Program-made: the position numbers and the translations under genes
Shown: positions 8,333-15,941 of the stretch, one piece after another
Layout of the letters: each line of letters opens with the position of its first letter
How positions within the stretch are numbered: position 1 is the stretch's first letter
Source of the DNA: an uncultured Collinsella sp.
Lineage (GTDB): Bacteria; Actinomycetota; Coriobacteriia; Coriobacteriales; Coriobacteriaceae
Direction: 5' to 3'
DNA length: 39,467 bases
Assembly (NCBI GenBank): GCA_937934165.1
Contig: CALGZX010000141.1
Location: 1-39,467 of the forward strand
Notes under the pieces: generated by a model
What the model saw: the letters and a program-made list of their open reading frames with translations, nothing else
Database searches by the model: none
What the model was told of the DNA's origin: nothing

Positions 8333-8427
8333 TTGTCCAGGCACCCGACCTTCCGGCTTCAACCCTCCTCGCGTACTTAAGTACGCGTCGTCGGGCTTGT
8401 TGCTCGGAATCTCGGGCACCTGGACAA
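8333..8427 (+). repeat. 95-bp imperfect palindrome between hisF and hisI
   Basis: Outer arms TTGTCCAGGCACCCGA (8333-8348) and TCGGGCACCTGGACAA (8412-8427) match at 14 of 16 positions. The centre holds the perfect 16-nt palindrome GCGTACTTAAGTACGC (8371-8386). Intermediate segments pair partly. It sits in a 148-bp gap inside the operon, with no T-tract afterwards, so it need not terminate transcription. Confidence 0.75.
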
Positions 8428-8471
8428 CCCTCGCCGACCTGTGGGATTTCGTTTGTTGCTTGGGAGAAATG

Positions 8472-8801
8472 ATGACTGAGGTAATAGAAGCGTCTGATCT
8501 TACGTACGACGCCCGTGGGCTGATTCCTTGTGTGGTTCAGCAATATGACACCGGCGAGGTGCTTATGGTTGCTTGGATGAACGAGGAGTCGGTGGGGCTG
8601 ACGCTCAAGACCGGTACCACGTGGTTTTGGAGCCGCAGTCGCCAGGAGCTCTGGAACAAGGGCGCGACGAGCGGCAATATGCAGGAGGTCAAGGAGCTCT
8701 GGGCCGACTGCGATAGCGATACGCTGCTGGTCAAGGTCGACTCGCCGGGTCCGGCCTGCCATACCGGCAACCGTACCTGCTTCTTTAAGAAACTCGCGTA
8801 G
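8472..8801 (+). CDS. hisI: Phosphoribosyl-AMP cyclohydrolase
   Basis: 109 residues, opens the purine ring of PR-AMP. Family signs are GLIPCVVQ, VLMVAWMNEES, TWFWSRSRQELWNKG, the metal-binding DCDSDTLL, and ACHTGNRTCFF with its zinc cysteines. It is the separate cyclohydrolase, not fused to HisE. Two adjacent ATGs occur at 8469 and 8472; I prefer 8472 because it leaves five bases after GGGAG. The frame stays open upstream into the palindrome, but that part has no family similarity. Confidence 0.93.
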   Translation: MTEVIEASDLTYDARGLIPCVVQQYDTGEVLMVAWMNEESVGLTLKTGTTWFWSRSRQELWNKGATSGNMQEVKELWADCDSDTLLVKVDSPGPACHTGNRTCFFKKLA

Positions 8802-8846
8802 GGCGGGCGCTCGATTAGACGCTCGGCCACCAGAAAGGATTGGACT

Positions 8847-9164
8847 ATGGGTGTGCGCACCGCAAACGTTCAGGATGGAAATATCGGTGAGACGTTGACA
8901 GGTCTGGTCGAGGTGATTCACGGTCGTCGTGATGCATCGCCGCAGGAGAGCTATACTGCGCGTCTGCTGACCGACGTCGAGGACGAGCTGCTCAAGAAGC
9001 TTGCCGAGGAGGCGAGCGAGGTGATCATGGCCTGCAAGGATAACGATCACGATCATATCCGCTACGAGGCCGGCGACCTGGTCTACCACCTGCTCGTGAC
9101 GCTCGAGCGCTACGGTATCACCCTCGACGAACTCGCCGGTGAACTCAACGCCCGCCGCCACTAG
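8847..9164 (+). CDS. hisE: Phosphoribosyl-ATP pyrophosphohydrolase
   Basis: 105 residues, all-alpha MazG-like hydrolase that turns PR-ATP into PR-AMP and pyrophosphate. The metal-binding pattern KLAEEASEVIMA followed by YEAGDLVYHLLV is the EExxE and ExxD signature of the family. AGAAAGGA precedes ATG 8847. It is the last gene of the his operon. The stop codon TAG lies inside the sequence ACTAGTCATTGGGGAC, the first module of the dispersed repeat starting at 9161, so the repeat boundary coincides with the C terminus. Confidence 0.92.
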   Translation: MGVRTANVQDGNIGETLTGLVEVIHGRRDASPQESYTARLLTDVEDELLKKLAEEASEVIMACKDNDHDHIRYEAGDLVYHLLVTLERYGITLDELAGELNARRH

Positions 9165-9208
9165 TCATTGGGGACGTTCTTAAACGACTAGTCGTTTGGG
9201 ACAGTCTT
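9161..9208 (+). repeat. Dispersed GGGAC-type modular repeat, copy A
   Basis: Two tandem modules, each ACTAGTC, then GTTT- or ATTG-like bases, then GGGAC. The 38 nt at 9171-9208 match the reverse complement of 25721-25758 at 36 positions, so the same element occurs 16 kb away in opposite orientation. Contains the palindrome GACTAGTC. Confidence 0.85.
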
Positions 9209-9230
9209 TGTTGGTGTAACGGGGTCATGG

Positions 9231-9299
9231 AAGTTGCGGTGAAATAGGGACTGTTTAAGCGCTTCATCAGGCAAAACAATCCCTATTCCACCGCAACTT
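9231..9299 (+). repeat. 69-bp hairpin repeat, copy 1
   Basis: Ends AAGTTGCGGTGAAATAG and CTATTCCACCGCAACTT are identical to those of the element at 15942-16010, which is also exactly 69 bp. The 35-nt core differs but extends the stem with GGA and TCC. Lies between the converging ends of hisE and the PHP phosphatase gene, with no T-tract. Confidence 0.9.
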
Positions 9300-9311
9300 A
9301 TGAAGGGATGG

Positions 9312-10223
9312 CTAGTCGAGGGGTGTGGGTTCCCATTCGCCGGTGGGGTGGGGGATGTCGAAGGTTCGGTAGCAACAGTCGTAGGCGTGTGCCTGGGCCT
9401 CACGGATGTTCCAGCAGATGTCGCAGGCGCGGTGTGCGTCCGAGCCAAAAGTGATCGGCACCTCGGCGTGGGCAAAGCAACGCAGCAATCCGGTCGTGGG
9501 ATAGTAGTCGTCGAGGCCCTTGCGCGGTGCGGCGGTCGAGACCTCAATGCGGCGGCCCGTATCGTGGGCGCATTCGGCCATCTGCTGCCAAAACGGTGCG
9601 GGGTCAAAGTCGGGCGCAAAGCCTTCCTTCGAAAAGCGCATGACCAGGTCGGGGTGAGCCATTACATCAAAGTTGAGCGGGCTCTCGCAGGCGCGGCACC
9701 AGTCGTCGACGTAGCGCTCCCACACGCCGCGTACCCCCTGGTTTTCCCAAACGTGCAGGTTGGTGTCGTCGTCGATCCAGCCGCAAAGGGAATCGGGCGT
9801 ATCGGGGCGAGCGACGTTTTCCGTTCCCGCCGTACCCGCGGCGCCGGCCATGATATCGCCTGGGTTGCCAATCCAATGCACACTGCCCAGGCGCACGACG
9901 GCGCCCCGGGACCAGCGCTCAACCAAAGGCTCGCAGCCCTCGTACCAATCGCATTCAAAGCCATAGATAAGCTCGAGCTCCGACGCGATCTGCGCGGCAA
10001 GCTTGCGGGCATCCTCAAAAGCCAGACGATGTGCCGGCAGGTCGCCCTCAGTAACCTGCACCTCGCAGTTAGCATCCATGCTGGCGGGCAGGGTGAGATG
10101 GTCGGTCGAGACCATGACGCGGCAGCCGGCCGCAGCAGCGGCACGGACGTTGTCCTCAAACGAGGCATGCCCGTCCGAAAACGAGGTGTGGGTATGGCAA
10201 TCGACCAGCGGGCACATGGGCAT
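9312..10223 (-). CDS. hisK: PHP-family histidinol-phosphatase
   Basis: 303 residues with all metal-binding motifs of the PHP superfamily: DCHTHTSFSDG at the N terminus, STDH, YGFECDW, GSVHW, DVMAHPDL, and FGSDAHRA at the C terminus. This matches the HisJ/HisK type, which hydrolyses histidinol phosphate to histidinol, the step between HisC and HisD. Position beside the his operon, which lacks any other phosphatase, supports that role; this is inference from context plus family. ATG 10223 is preceded on the minus strand by AGGAG with five bases spacing. It is transcribed toward hisE, with the 69-bp hairpin between the two stops, so it has its own promoter. Another sugar-phosphate PHP phosphatase is the main alternative. 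Confidence 0.82.
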   Translation of the reverse strand: MPMCPLVDCHTHTSFSDGHASFEDNVRAAAAAGCRVMVSTDHLTLPASMDANCEVQVTEGDLPAHRLAFEDARKLAAQIASELELIYGFECDWYEGCEPLVERWSRGAVVRLGSVHWIGNPGDIMAGAAGTAGTENVARPDTPDSLCGWIDDDTNLHVWENQGVRGVWERYVDDWCRACESPLNFDVMAHPDLVMRFSKEGFAPDFDPAPFWQQMAECAHDTGRRIEVSTAAPRKGLDDYYPTTGLLRCFAHAEVPITFGSDAHRACDICWNIREAQAHAYDCCYRTFDIPHPTGEWEPTPLD

Positions 10224-10351
10224 AGCGGCTCCTTTGCGTCAAGCGAATCCGCTTCATTGTAATGGCGCAGCTCTCAACACGCCGGGCACGCCGGGGATCG
10301 AAATCGATTGGAAAGGTTGCGCGGCGCGTGGTGCGGCCTCGCTTGCTCTCA

Positions 10352-10416
10352 AAACGTGTACGTCAGCCTCCAAAACCGACAAATAATGACATGTTTGGAG
10401 GCTGACGTACACGTTT
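10352..10416 (+). repeat. Perfect 23-bp inverted repeat between divergent genes
   Basis: 10352-10374 and 10394-10416 are exact reverse complements (AAACGTGTACGTCAGCCTCC and onward), separated by a 19-nt AT-rich loop. It lies in the 299-bp gap between the divergent phosphatase and LarC-like genes, where a terminator would not be expected. The rest of that gap shows no gene. Confidence 0.9.
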
Positions 10417-10522
10417 GGATGGGGGCGAGGGCGGCGACGGACGAAAGTCACGCTTGTGCCACGTCCGATGTGCTAGCGTTTGGATGAACAAAACGAGCCC
10501 GCGCGGAAAGGAGCCGGACCGT

Positions 10523-11008
10523 ATGCCATGCGATAGCACATCCCCGCTGTCCCGCGAGACCGATGCGCCCGAAACCATCGTCAAGCTGGAGTGCGACATC
10601 GACGATGCGTCGCCCGAGGTACTCGCTTATGCCGCCGACCGCCTGCGCGAGGCGGGTGCCCGCGAGGTGCACTGGCTGCCACTCTACTGCAAGAAGGGTC
10701 GCCCCGGCTGGCAGCTGCAGGTAATCTGCGCCCGCGAGGACATTGACCGTCTGCAGACGATTATCTTTTTGGAGACCACGACCAATGGCATCCGCCGCCA
10801 GGTTATGGAGCGCGTCTGTCTGCCGCGTCGTTTTGAGCAGGTGGCGACGCCTTGGGGCGAGGTGGCCGTTAAGGTAGCGACCCTGCCCGACGGCAGCGAG
10901 CGCGCGGCTCCCGAGTACGAGGATTGCGCCCGTCTTGCCCGTGAGCACAACGTGCCGCTCCAACGCGTGATGCAGGCGGCTCAGAGCGCGGCGCTGCGAT
11001 TTGAATAG
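10523..11008 (+). CDS. Stand-alone LarC C-terminal-type protein
   Basis: 161 residues resembling only the C-terminal half of LarC, the CTP-dependent nickel-insertion enzyme of lactate racemase cofactor (nickel-pincer nucleotide) synthesis. Matching features are KLECDIDDASPEVLAY near the start, GAREVHWLPLYCKKGRPGW, and FLETTTNGIRR followed by a short beta-rich tail; the full enzyme is about 400 residues. No N-terminal LarC half lies upstream in any frame and no larA, larB or larE is nearby. ATG 10523 has AAAGGAG upstream, so it looks like a real, independently translated gene rather than a 3' remnant. It may bind a nucleotide, but its task is unknown. A yfcE gene follows after 55 bp and is probably co-transcribed. 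Confidence 0.72.
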   Translation: MPCDSTSPLSRETDAPETIVKLECDIDDASPEVLAYAADRLREAGAREVHWLPLYCKKGRPGWQLQVICAREDIDRLQTIIFLETTTNGIRRQVMERVCLPRRFEQVATPWGEVAVKVATLPDGSERAAPEYEDCARLAREHNVPLQRVMQAAQSAALRFE

Positions 11009-11063
11009 CGCGGCCGGCGACATCCCGCGCCCAGTCATATCCACCCCACCCGAAAGGACCACC

Positions 11064-11612
11064 ATGAAATACCTCATCGCTTCCGACATCCACGGCTCGG
11101 CATATTGGACCGAGCGCCTGGCCGCCGCCATCGAATCCGAGCAGCCCGACCGCATCGTGCTGCTGGGCGACCTGCTCTACCACGGCCCGCGCAACGACCT
11201 GCCGCGCGACTACGCCCCCAAGCGTGTGATTCCGCTGCTCAACGCCCTGGCCGACCGCATCATCGCGGTGCGCGGCAACTGTGACGCCGAGGTCGACCAG
11301 ATGGTGCTCGACTTTCCCGTCATGGCGGACTACGCCACGCTGTTCGACGAGACCGGCCGCGAGCTGTTCCTGACGCATGGCCACGTCTTTGGCGCCGGCA
11401 TGCACAACAGCATCGACCACGCGCCCGCGCTGCCCGAGGGGTCCGCGCTCGTCTACGGCCACACACACATCAAGGTTAACGAGGAAAGCGCCGCGCACCC
11501 GGGCCTGTGGCTCTTCAACCCCGGCAGCGTGAGCATCCCCAAGGATGGCACGCACAGCTACGGCATCTACGAGGGCGGTGCGTTCCGCCACGTGATCATG
11601 GAGGAGGACTAA
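11064..11612 (+). CDS. yfcE: YfcE-type phosphodiesterase
   Basis: 182 residues, calcineurin-like metallophosphoesterase closely resembling E. coli YfcE. Metal-ligand motifs run in order: SDIHGS, GDLLYHGPRN, VRGNCDAEVDQM, LTHGH, YGHTH, followed by NPGSVSIPKDG. E. coli YfcE is a manganese-dependent phosphodiesterase on model substrates; the natural substrate is unknown. GAAAGGA lies six bases before ATG 11064. It overlaps nothing but ends three bases before mazG, whose ribosome site is inside its last codons, so the two are coupled. Confidence 0.92.
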   Translation: MKYLIASDIHGSAYWTERLAAAIESEQPDRIVLLGDLLYHGPRNDLPRDYAPKRVIPLLNALADRIIAVRGNCDAEVDQMVLDFPVMADYATLFDETGRELFLTHGHVFGAGMHNSIDHAPALPEGSALVYGHTHIKVNEESAAHPGLWLFNPGSVSIPKDGTHSYGIYEGGAFRHVIMEED

Positions 11613-11614
11613 CC

Positions 11615-12475
11615 ATGGCGCAGCACATGGCTCAGCAAAATGCCGGGGGCTCGCGCGATCTGTCCACGCTGGTCGACGCGTCGGCCGAGCTGCAGCATCT
11701 GGTGCAGACCATTTGGCGTCTGCGTCAGCCCGATGGCTGCCCGTGGGACCGCGAGCAGACGCACCGCAGCATTGGCAAAAACATGATCGAGGAGGCCTAC
11801 GAGGCGCTCGACTGCATCGAGGCGGACGACGTGGCGCATCTGCGCGAGGAGCTGGGTGACGTGCTCATGCAGGTAGTGCTGCATGCGCAGATTGCGGCGG
11901 ACGCCGGTGAGTTTACGCTGGCCGATGTGGCACGCGATATCGACGCCAAACTCATCCGCCGCCACCCACACGTGTTTGGCGATGCGGATGCCGATAGCTC
12001 CGACGAGGTGCTCAAGATTTGGGACGAGGTCAAGCTTGCCGAGAAGGCTGCCAAGGACAAGGCCGTGGCGGCGGGCGAGGCTGCGCCCGAGGGCCTGCTC
12101 GACGGCGTGCCCACACATCTACCGGCGCTGATGCAGGCCCAGAAGGTGTCGCGCAAGGCGGCTGCCGTGGGCTTTGAGTGGGAGACGGTCCAGGACGTGT
12201 GGGACGAGGTTGCCGAGGAGCGTGCCGAGTTTGAGGCCGAGGAGCCCGGCTCGCCCGAGCGCGAGATGGAGTTTGGCGACCTGCTCTTTGCCTTGGTCAA
12301 CGTTGCGCGCAAGGAGGGCATCGACGCCGAGAGCGCTCTGCGCGCCAGCACGGCAAAGTTCCGTCGTCGCTGGGCTGCGATGGAGCAGATGGCTGCCAAC
12401 GCTCATGTGGATCTTGCCGAGCTTTCAACCCATGGCCTCAATGACCTGTGGGATGCCGCCAAGGCAGAGGAGTAA
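11615..12475 (+). CDS. mazG: Nucleoside triphosphate pyrophosphohydrolase MazG
   Basis: 286 residues with two MazG repeats. The first contains the CPWDREQTH family start, MIEEAYEALDCIE and LREELGDVLMQVVLHAQ (EExxE and ExxD metal ligands). The second contains FEAEEPGSPEREMEFGDLLFALVNVAR and the KFRRRW ending. The enzyme hydrolyses NTPs to NMP and pyrophosphate and is thought to clean damaged nucleotides or adjust stress nucleotide levels. A charged Ala-rich insert of about 25 residues (roughly 145-170) lies between the halves. GAGGAGGA precedes ATG 11615. Transcription ends at a strong hairpin 7 bases after the stop. Confidence 0.92.
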   Translation: MAQHMAQQNAGGSRDLSTLVDASAELQHLVQTIWRLRQPDGCPWDREQTHRSIGKNMIEEAYEALDCIEADDVAHLREELGDVLMQVVLHAQIAADAGEFTLADVARDIDAKLIRRHPHVFGDADADSSDEVLKIWDEVKLAEKAAKDKAVAAGEAAPEGLLDGVPTHLPALMQAQKVSRKAAAVGFEWETVQDVWDEVAEERAEFEAEEPGSPEREMEFGDLLFALVNVARKEGIDAESALRASTAKFRRRWAAMEQMAANAHVDLAELSTHGLNDLWDAAKAEE

Positions 12476-12481
12476 GACTGC

Positions 12482-12522
12482 GGGAACGACGGGACGGACT
12501 TGTCCCATCGTTCCCATTTTTT
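12482..12522 (+). terminator. Intrinsic terminator after mazG
   Basis: GGGAACGACGGGAC (12482-12495) pairs with GTCCCATCGTTCCC (12502-12515), one mismatch, 6-nt loop, followed by ATTTTTT. It separates mazG from enolase. Confidence 0.92.
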
Positions 12523-12529
12523 AAAAAGA

Positions 12530-12559
12530 TTGTATCCCTCGGTTAACTTAGGGCATAAT
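12530..12559 (+). promoter_or_regulatory. Candidate enolase promoter
   Basis: TTGTAT (12530-12535), 18-base spacer, CATAAT (12554-12559), about 100 bases before the enolase start, in a locally AT-rich stretch just after the mazG terminator. Confidence 0.5.
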
Positions 12560-12660
12560 GCAAAAAGTGCGACATGGCTAACTTGCAAACCAAAGCGCCA
12601 CATTGGCGCAATGCCGTGTCGCCAAGCATTCAACCCGTTTCCAAGTGAGAGGGAGACAAC

Positions 12661-13950
12661 ATGAGTGACATTTTGGATGTCTACGGTCGCGAGGTGCTCG
12701 ACAGCCGCGGCAACCCCACCGTCGAGGTCGAGGTCGTGCTCGAGGACGGCAGCTTCGGTCGCGCGATGGTGCCTTCGGGTGCTTCGACCGGCGCTTTCGA
12801 AGCTTGCGAGCTGCGCGACGGCGACAAGGGCCGCTATCTGGGCAAGGGCGTCTCGCAGGCCGTCGAGCACGTCAACAACGAGTGCGCCGATGCCGTCGTA
12901 GGCCTCGACGCCTTCGATCAGCGCGCCGTCGATGCCGCGCTAATCGCCGCGGACGGTACGCCCAATAAGACCAAGCTCGGCGCCAACGCCATTCTGGGCG
13001 TGTCGCTGGCAGTTGCCCGCGCCGCTGCCGAGTCGGCGGGCCTGTCGCTGTACCAGTACCTGGGCGGTGTCAACGCCCATCTGCTGCCCACGCCCATGAT
13101 GAACATCCTCAACGGCGGCGTGCACGCCGACAACAACGTCGACTTCCAGGAGTTCATGATCATGCCGGTGGGCGCCCCGAGCTTTGCCGAGGGCCTGCGC
13201 TGGTGCGCCGAGGTCTACCACACCCTCAAGGGCGTGCTGCACGAGGCCGGCCTGGGCGGCGGCGTGGGCGACGAGGGCGGTTTCGCGCCCAACCTCAAGA
13301 CCAACGCCGAGCCATTCGAGTACATCACCAAGGCCGTCGAGAAGGCCGGCTTTAAGCCCGGTGTCGACTTCATGTACGCAATGGATCCGGCGTCCACCGA
13401 GTTCTACAACGCCGAGACCGGTATGTACGAGCTCAAGGGCGAGGGCGTTGAGTACACGAGCGCCCAGATGGTTGATTACTGGGAGAAGCTCGTCGACACC
13501 TATCCCATCATCTCCATCGAGGACGGCATGGCTGAGGAGGATTGGGACGGCTGGGTTGAGCTCACCCGTCGCATTGGCAACAAGGTGCAGCTGGTGGGCG
13601 ACGACCTGTTCGTCACCAACACCGAGCGCCTCAAGAAGGGCATCGAGCTGGGCGCCGCCAACGCGATTCTGGTCAAGGTCAACCAGATCGGCACGCTCAC
13701 CGAGTCGCTCGAGGCCATCGAGACCGCCAAGGAGGCCGGCTACGCTTGCATCGTGAGCCACCGTTCCGGCGAGACCGAGGACTCCACGATCGCCGACTTG
13801 GTCGTGGGCGTCAACGCCGGTCAGATAAAGTCGGGCGCCCCGTGCCGCAGCGATCGTATTGCCAAGTACAACCAGCTCATCCGCATCGAGGACGAGCTCG
13901 AGGGCAGCGCGCGCTACGCCGGCAAGTCTGCGTTCTACAACATTCGCTAG
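12661..13950 (+). CDS. eno: Enolase
   Basis: 429 residues, glycolytic 2-phosphoglycerate dehydratase, cytoplasmic dimer or octamer. Full family pattern: VYGREVLDSRGNPTVEVEV at the N terminus, PSGASTG loop, MMNILNGGVHADNNVDFQEF, the magnesium ligands in the MDPASTEF, SIEDGMAEEDW and LVGDDLFVTN strands, catalytic Lys in ILVKVNQIGTLTES, and SHRSGETEDSTIAD. GAGAGGGAG precedes ATG 12661. Codon use is the most biased of the window, as expected for a highly expressed gene. Followed by a strong terminator and the divIC-ppx pair. Confidence 0.98.
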   Translation: MSDILDVYGREVLDSRGNPTVEVEVVLEDGSFGRAMVPSGASTGAFEACELRDGDKGRYLGKGVSQAVEHVNNECADAVVGLDAFDQRAVDAALIAADGTPNKTKLGANAILGVSLAVARAAAESAGLSLYQYLGGVNAHLLPTPMMNILNGGVHADNNVDFQEFMIMPVGAPSFAEGLRWCAEVYHTLKGVLHEAGLGGGVGDEGGFAPNLKTNAEPFEYITKAVEKAGFKPGVDFMYAMDPASTEFYNAETGMYELKGEGVEYTSAQMVDYWEKLVDTYPIISIEDGMAEEDWDGWVELTRRIGNKVQLVGDDLFVTNTERLKKGIELGAANAILVKVNQIGTLTESLEAIETAKEAGYACIVSHRSGETEDSTIADLVVGVNAGQIKSGAPCRSDRIAKYNQLIRIEDELEGSARYAGKSAFYNIR

Positions 13951-14023
13951 GCAAGTGGCGTGTGCGGGGGCGGGGCTGACTCGGATTCGCCTCGCTCCCG
14001 CCGGGCACTGTTGAGCACCATTG

Positions 14024-14055
14024 GGCGCTGGGCCATATGGCTCAGCGCCTTTTTT
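14024..14055 (+). terminator. Intrinsic terminator after eno
   Basis: GGCGCTGGGCC (14024-14034) pairs with GGCTCAGCGCC (14039-14049), one G-U pair, 4-nt loop, then six T. Confidence 0.95.
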
Positions 14056-14146
14056 ATGTCGAGCAAGGGCCGCCGAAGGCGTTGCGCGCGCTCGTGCTAT
14101 AACTAAAAGACTTAGCGCAAACAAACCTCAACCGCACAAGGCGCAC

Positions 14147-14917
14147 ATGGATCAGATTTACGACAACAGGTACTATTCCGCCGGTTCGCGTGAGCCGTCA
14201 CCTCGCCGTGCGCGCACGGTGCAGCTCGGCGGGTCCGATTACGCCGGTGCCGACCGCTCCATGCAGCGACCGACAAGTGCCCCACACTCCCGTGCTCAAA
14301 TGAATACGCCGACGGACCGTCCGCCACGTTCGGTGCGCCCGGCGCATTCGGAGCATGCTCAGCGTTCCTCGGCTCAAACGCATGAAAAGCCGAATAGGCC
14401 TTCGAACCGTCTTTCGGGCTCGGACTTCATGCATTACGCCAACGATAACGCGGTGGTCAAAGCAATCTACGACTTTACCCACGGTCCCCAGCGGGGGCTG
14501 TTTGTTGGCATTGTCGTCGCCCTGGCGCTCGTGAGCCTGTATTTCCCCGTGCGCGACCTGTATGTGGCAAAACGCTCGAGCGATATTTTGGCCAAGCAGG
14601 TCGAGATTCGTCAGCAATACAATGATGAGCTGCAAAAAAGCGTCGACAAGCTGCTCTCGGAGGAGGGTATCAAGGACGCGGCATCCGAGGACTTGGGCCT
14701 GGTGATGCCCGGCGAGAAGAGGATTGAAGTGCAGGGCCTGGACGACGATTCGGATTCGTCTTCGAGCAAGAAGTCGTCGAACGCCAAGAAGGCCAGCGAA
14801 GTTGCCAAGGAAATCGAAGAAGTCGGTAAGGACGCCCCGTGGTACATCCAGGCGCTCGACATGCTGTTTGGGTTTAACGGTGTCGAGGGCCAGACGGTCG
14901 TGTCCAACGGCGAGTAG
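14147..14917 (+). CDS. DivIC/FtsB-like septum formation initiator
   Basis: 256 residues. A long polar, Arg/Ser/Pro-rich cytoplasmic N-terminal region (1 to about 115) leads into one transmembrane helix (about 119-138, GLFVGIVVALALVSLYFP), then a short coiled coil (about 145-175) with the pattern of FtsB/DivIC, and an acidic, Ser/Lys-rich tail. FtsB/DivIC proteins bridge FtsL and FtsQ in the divisome at midcell. The eno neighbour supports this, as many actinobacteria keep eno, ftsB-like and ppx together. ATG 14147 is chosen because the frame upstream runs through the eno terminator; its ribosome site (AAGG) is weak. The long disordered head and tail are not family-typical. Confidence 0.8.
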   Translation: MDQIYDNRYYSAGSREPSPRRARTVQLGGSDYAGADRSMQRPTSAPHSRAQMNTPTDRPPRSVRPAHSEHAQRSSAQTHEKPNRPSNRLSGSDFMHYANDNAVVKAIYDFTHGPQRGLFVGIVVALALVSLYFPVRDLYVAKRSSDILAKQVEIRQQYNDELQKSVDKLLSEEGIKDAASEDLGLVMPGEKRIEVQGLDDDSDSSSSKKSSNAKKASEVAKEIEEVGKDAPWYIQALDMLFGFNGVEGQTVVSNGE

Positions 14918-14937
14918 CGCCCGGAGGGGAACCCGCA

Positions 14938-15939
14938 ATGGCAGATTGCAAACGATATAAGGTGGCGGCGATCGATCTGGGAACGGTGTCGTCGCGACTG
15001 GTGTTGGCCCAGGTCGAGGGCGGGGCGATCGCGGGATCGTCCAAGCATACCGAGATCACCGACTTGGGCGAGGGCGTGGACGCGACGGGCCGCTTTTGCG
15101 AGGCGGCCGTTGAGCGCGTGCTCGCCGCATGCCGCATGTTTGTGGACGAGGCACGTGCCTTTGGGGCCGCGTGCATCTGCACCACATGCACGAGCGCCGC
15201 GCGCGATGCATCCAATGCCGCGCTGCTGCTGGACGGCCTGCGTGAGCTGGGGATCGAACCGCAGGTGATTCCGGGCGAGGTCGAGGCGCGCCTGACGTTT
15301 TTTGGCGTGGCGCACGACTTTGCCGGCGAGCGCATCATTGTTGCCGATTCGGGCGGCGGATCCACGGAGCTCGCGACGGGCGTCTATGCGCCGGAGCGTG
15401 GGGTCTTTGCGCTGGAGGGCACGCGCTCGCTGGACATCGGTTGTCGCCGCGTGACCGAGCGGTTCTTCTCGGCGCTGCCGCCTGCGGACGGCGAGCTTGC
15501 TGCCGCTGCCGCGTGGGCAGGTGAGCAGTTCGTCGCCTATTTTGAAGGCCTGCCCAGCGACTTTGAGCGCGCCGAACGCTTGGTCGCAGTGGGTGGCACC
15601 GTCACCACACTCGTGGCGCTCGTTCATGAGCTGGAACCGTACGATTCGAGCTTTGTGCACCTGCGCGAGCTTTCGCTGGATCAGGTTTCGGCCGCTATCG
15701 AGCGCATGTCTGCGCTGGATGTTGCAGACATTGCCGCGTTGCCAGGCGTGCAGCCCAAACGCGCGGGCGTGATTCTCGCTGGCGCCGTGGTGATTCGCGA
15801 GCTCATGCGCGCCGGTGGCTACAAGACGCTCACTGTAAGCGAGAACAGCCTACTCGCCGGTATGGCCGCCACCATCAACGAGACCCTCGACGGTACGACT
15901 CCCACCATCGCCTGGACCCCAGAGCTCAGCACCCTCTAA
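14938..15939 (+). CDS. ppx: Exopolyphosphatase / pppGpp phosphohydrolase family protein
   Basis: 333 residues, actin-like ATPase fold. Phosphate-1 loop AAIDLGTVSSRLVLA, phosphate-2 segment VADSGGGSTELATG, DIGCRRVTERF, and the adenosine-like VAVGGTVTTLVAL are all present, which fits the short Ppx/GppA form without the C-terminal HD domain. It removes terminal phosphate from polyphosphate or hydrolyses pppGpp. The usual Asn-Ser of the first loop (SNSFR) is replaced by Val-Ser. GGAGGGG precedes ATG 14938, 20 bases after the divIC-like gene, so co-transcribed. A 69-bp hairpin repeat begins two bases after its stop. Confidence 0.88.
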   Translation: MADCKRYKVAAIDLGTVSSRLVLAQVEGGAIAGSSKHTEITDLGEGVDATGRFCEAAVERVLAACRMFVDEARAFGAACICTTCTSAARDASNAALLLDGLRELGIEPQVIPGEVEARLTFFGVAHDFAGERIIVADSGGGSTELATGVYAPERGVFALEGTRSLDIGCRRVTERFFSALPPADGELAAAAAWAGEQFVAYFEGLPSDFERAERLVAVGGTVTTLVALVHELEPYDSSFVHLRELSLDQVSAAIERMSALDVADIAALPGVQPKRAGVILAGAVVIRELMRAGGYKTLTVSENSLLAGMAATINETLDGTTPTIAWTPELSTL

Positions 15940-15941
15940 AT

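Noticed and set aside
8371..8386. A 16-nt palindrome as a stand-alone repressor operator
   Set aside because: It is the tip of a larger 95-bp palindrome and lies inside an operon rather than at a promoter.
12940..14124. A 394-codon minus-strand open frame across enolase
   Set aside because: Shadow frame caused by strong codon bias in eno; it also runs through the eno terminator.
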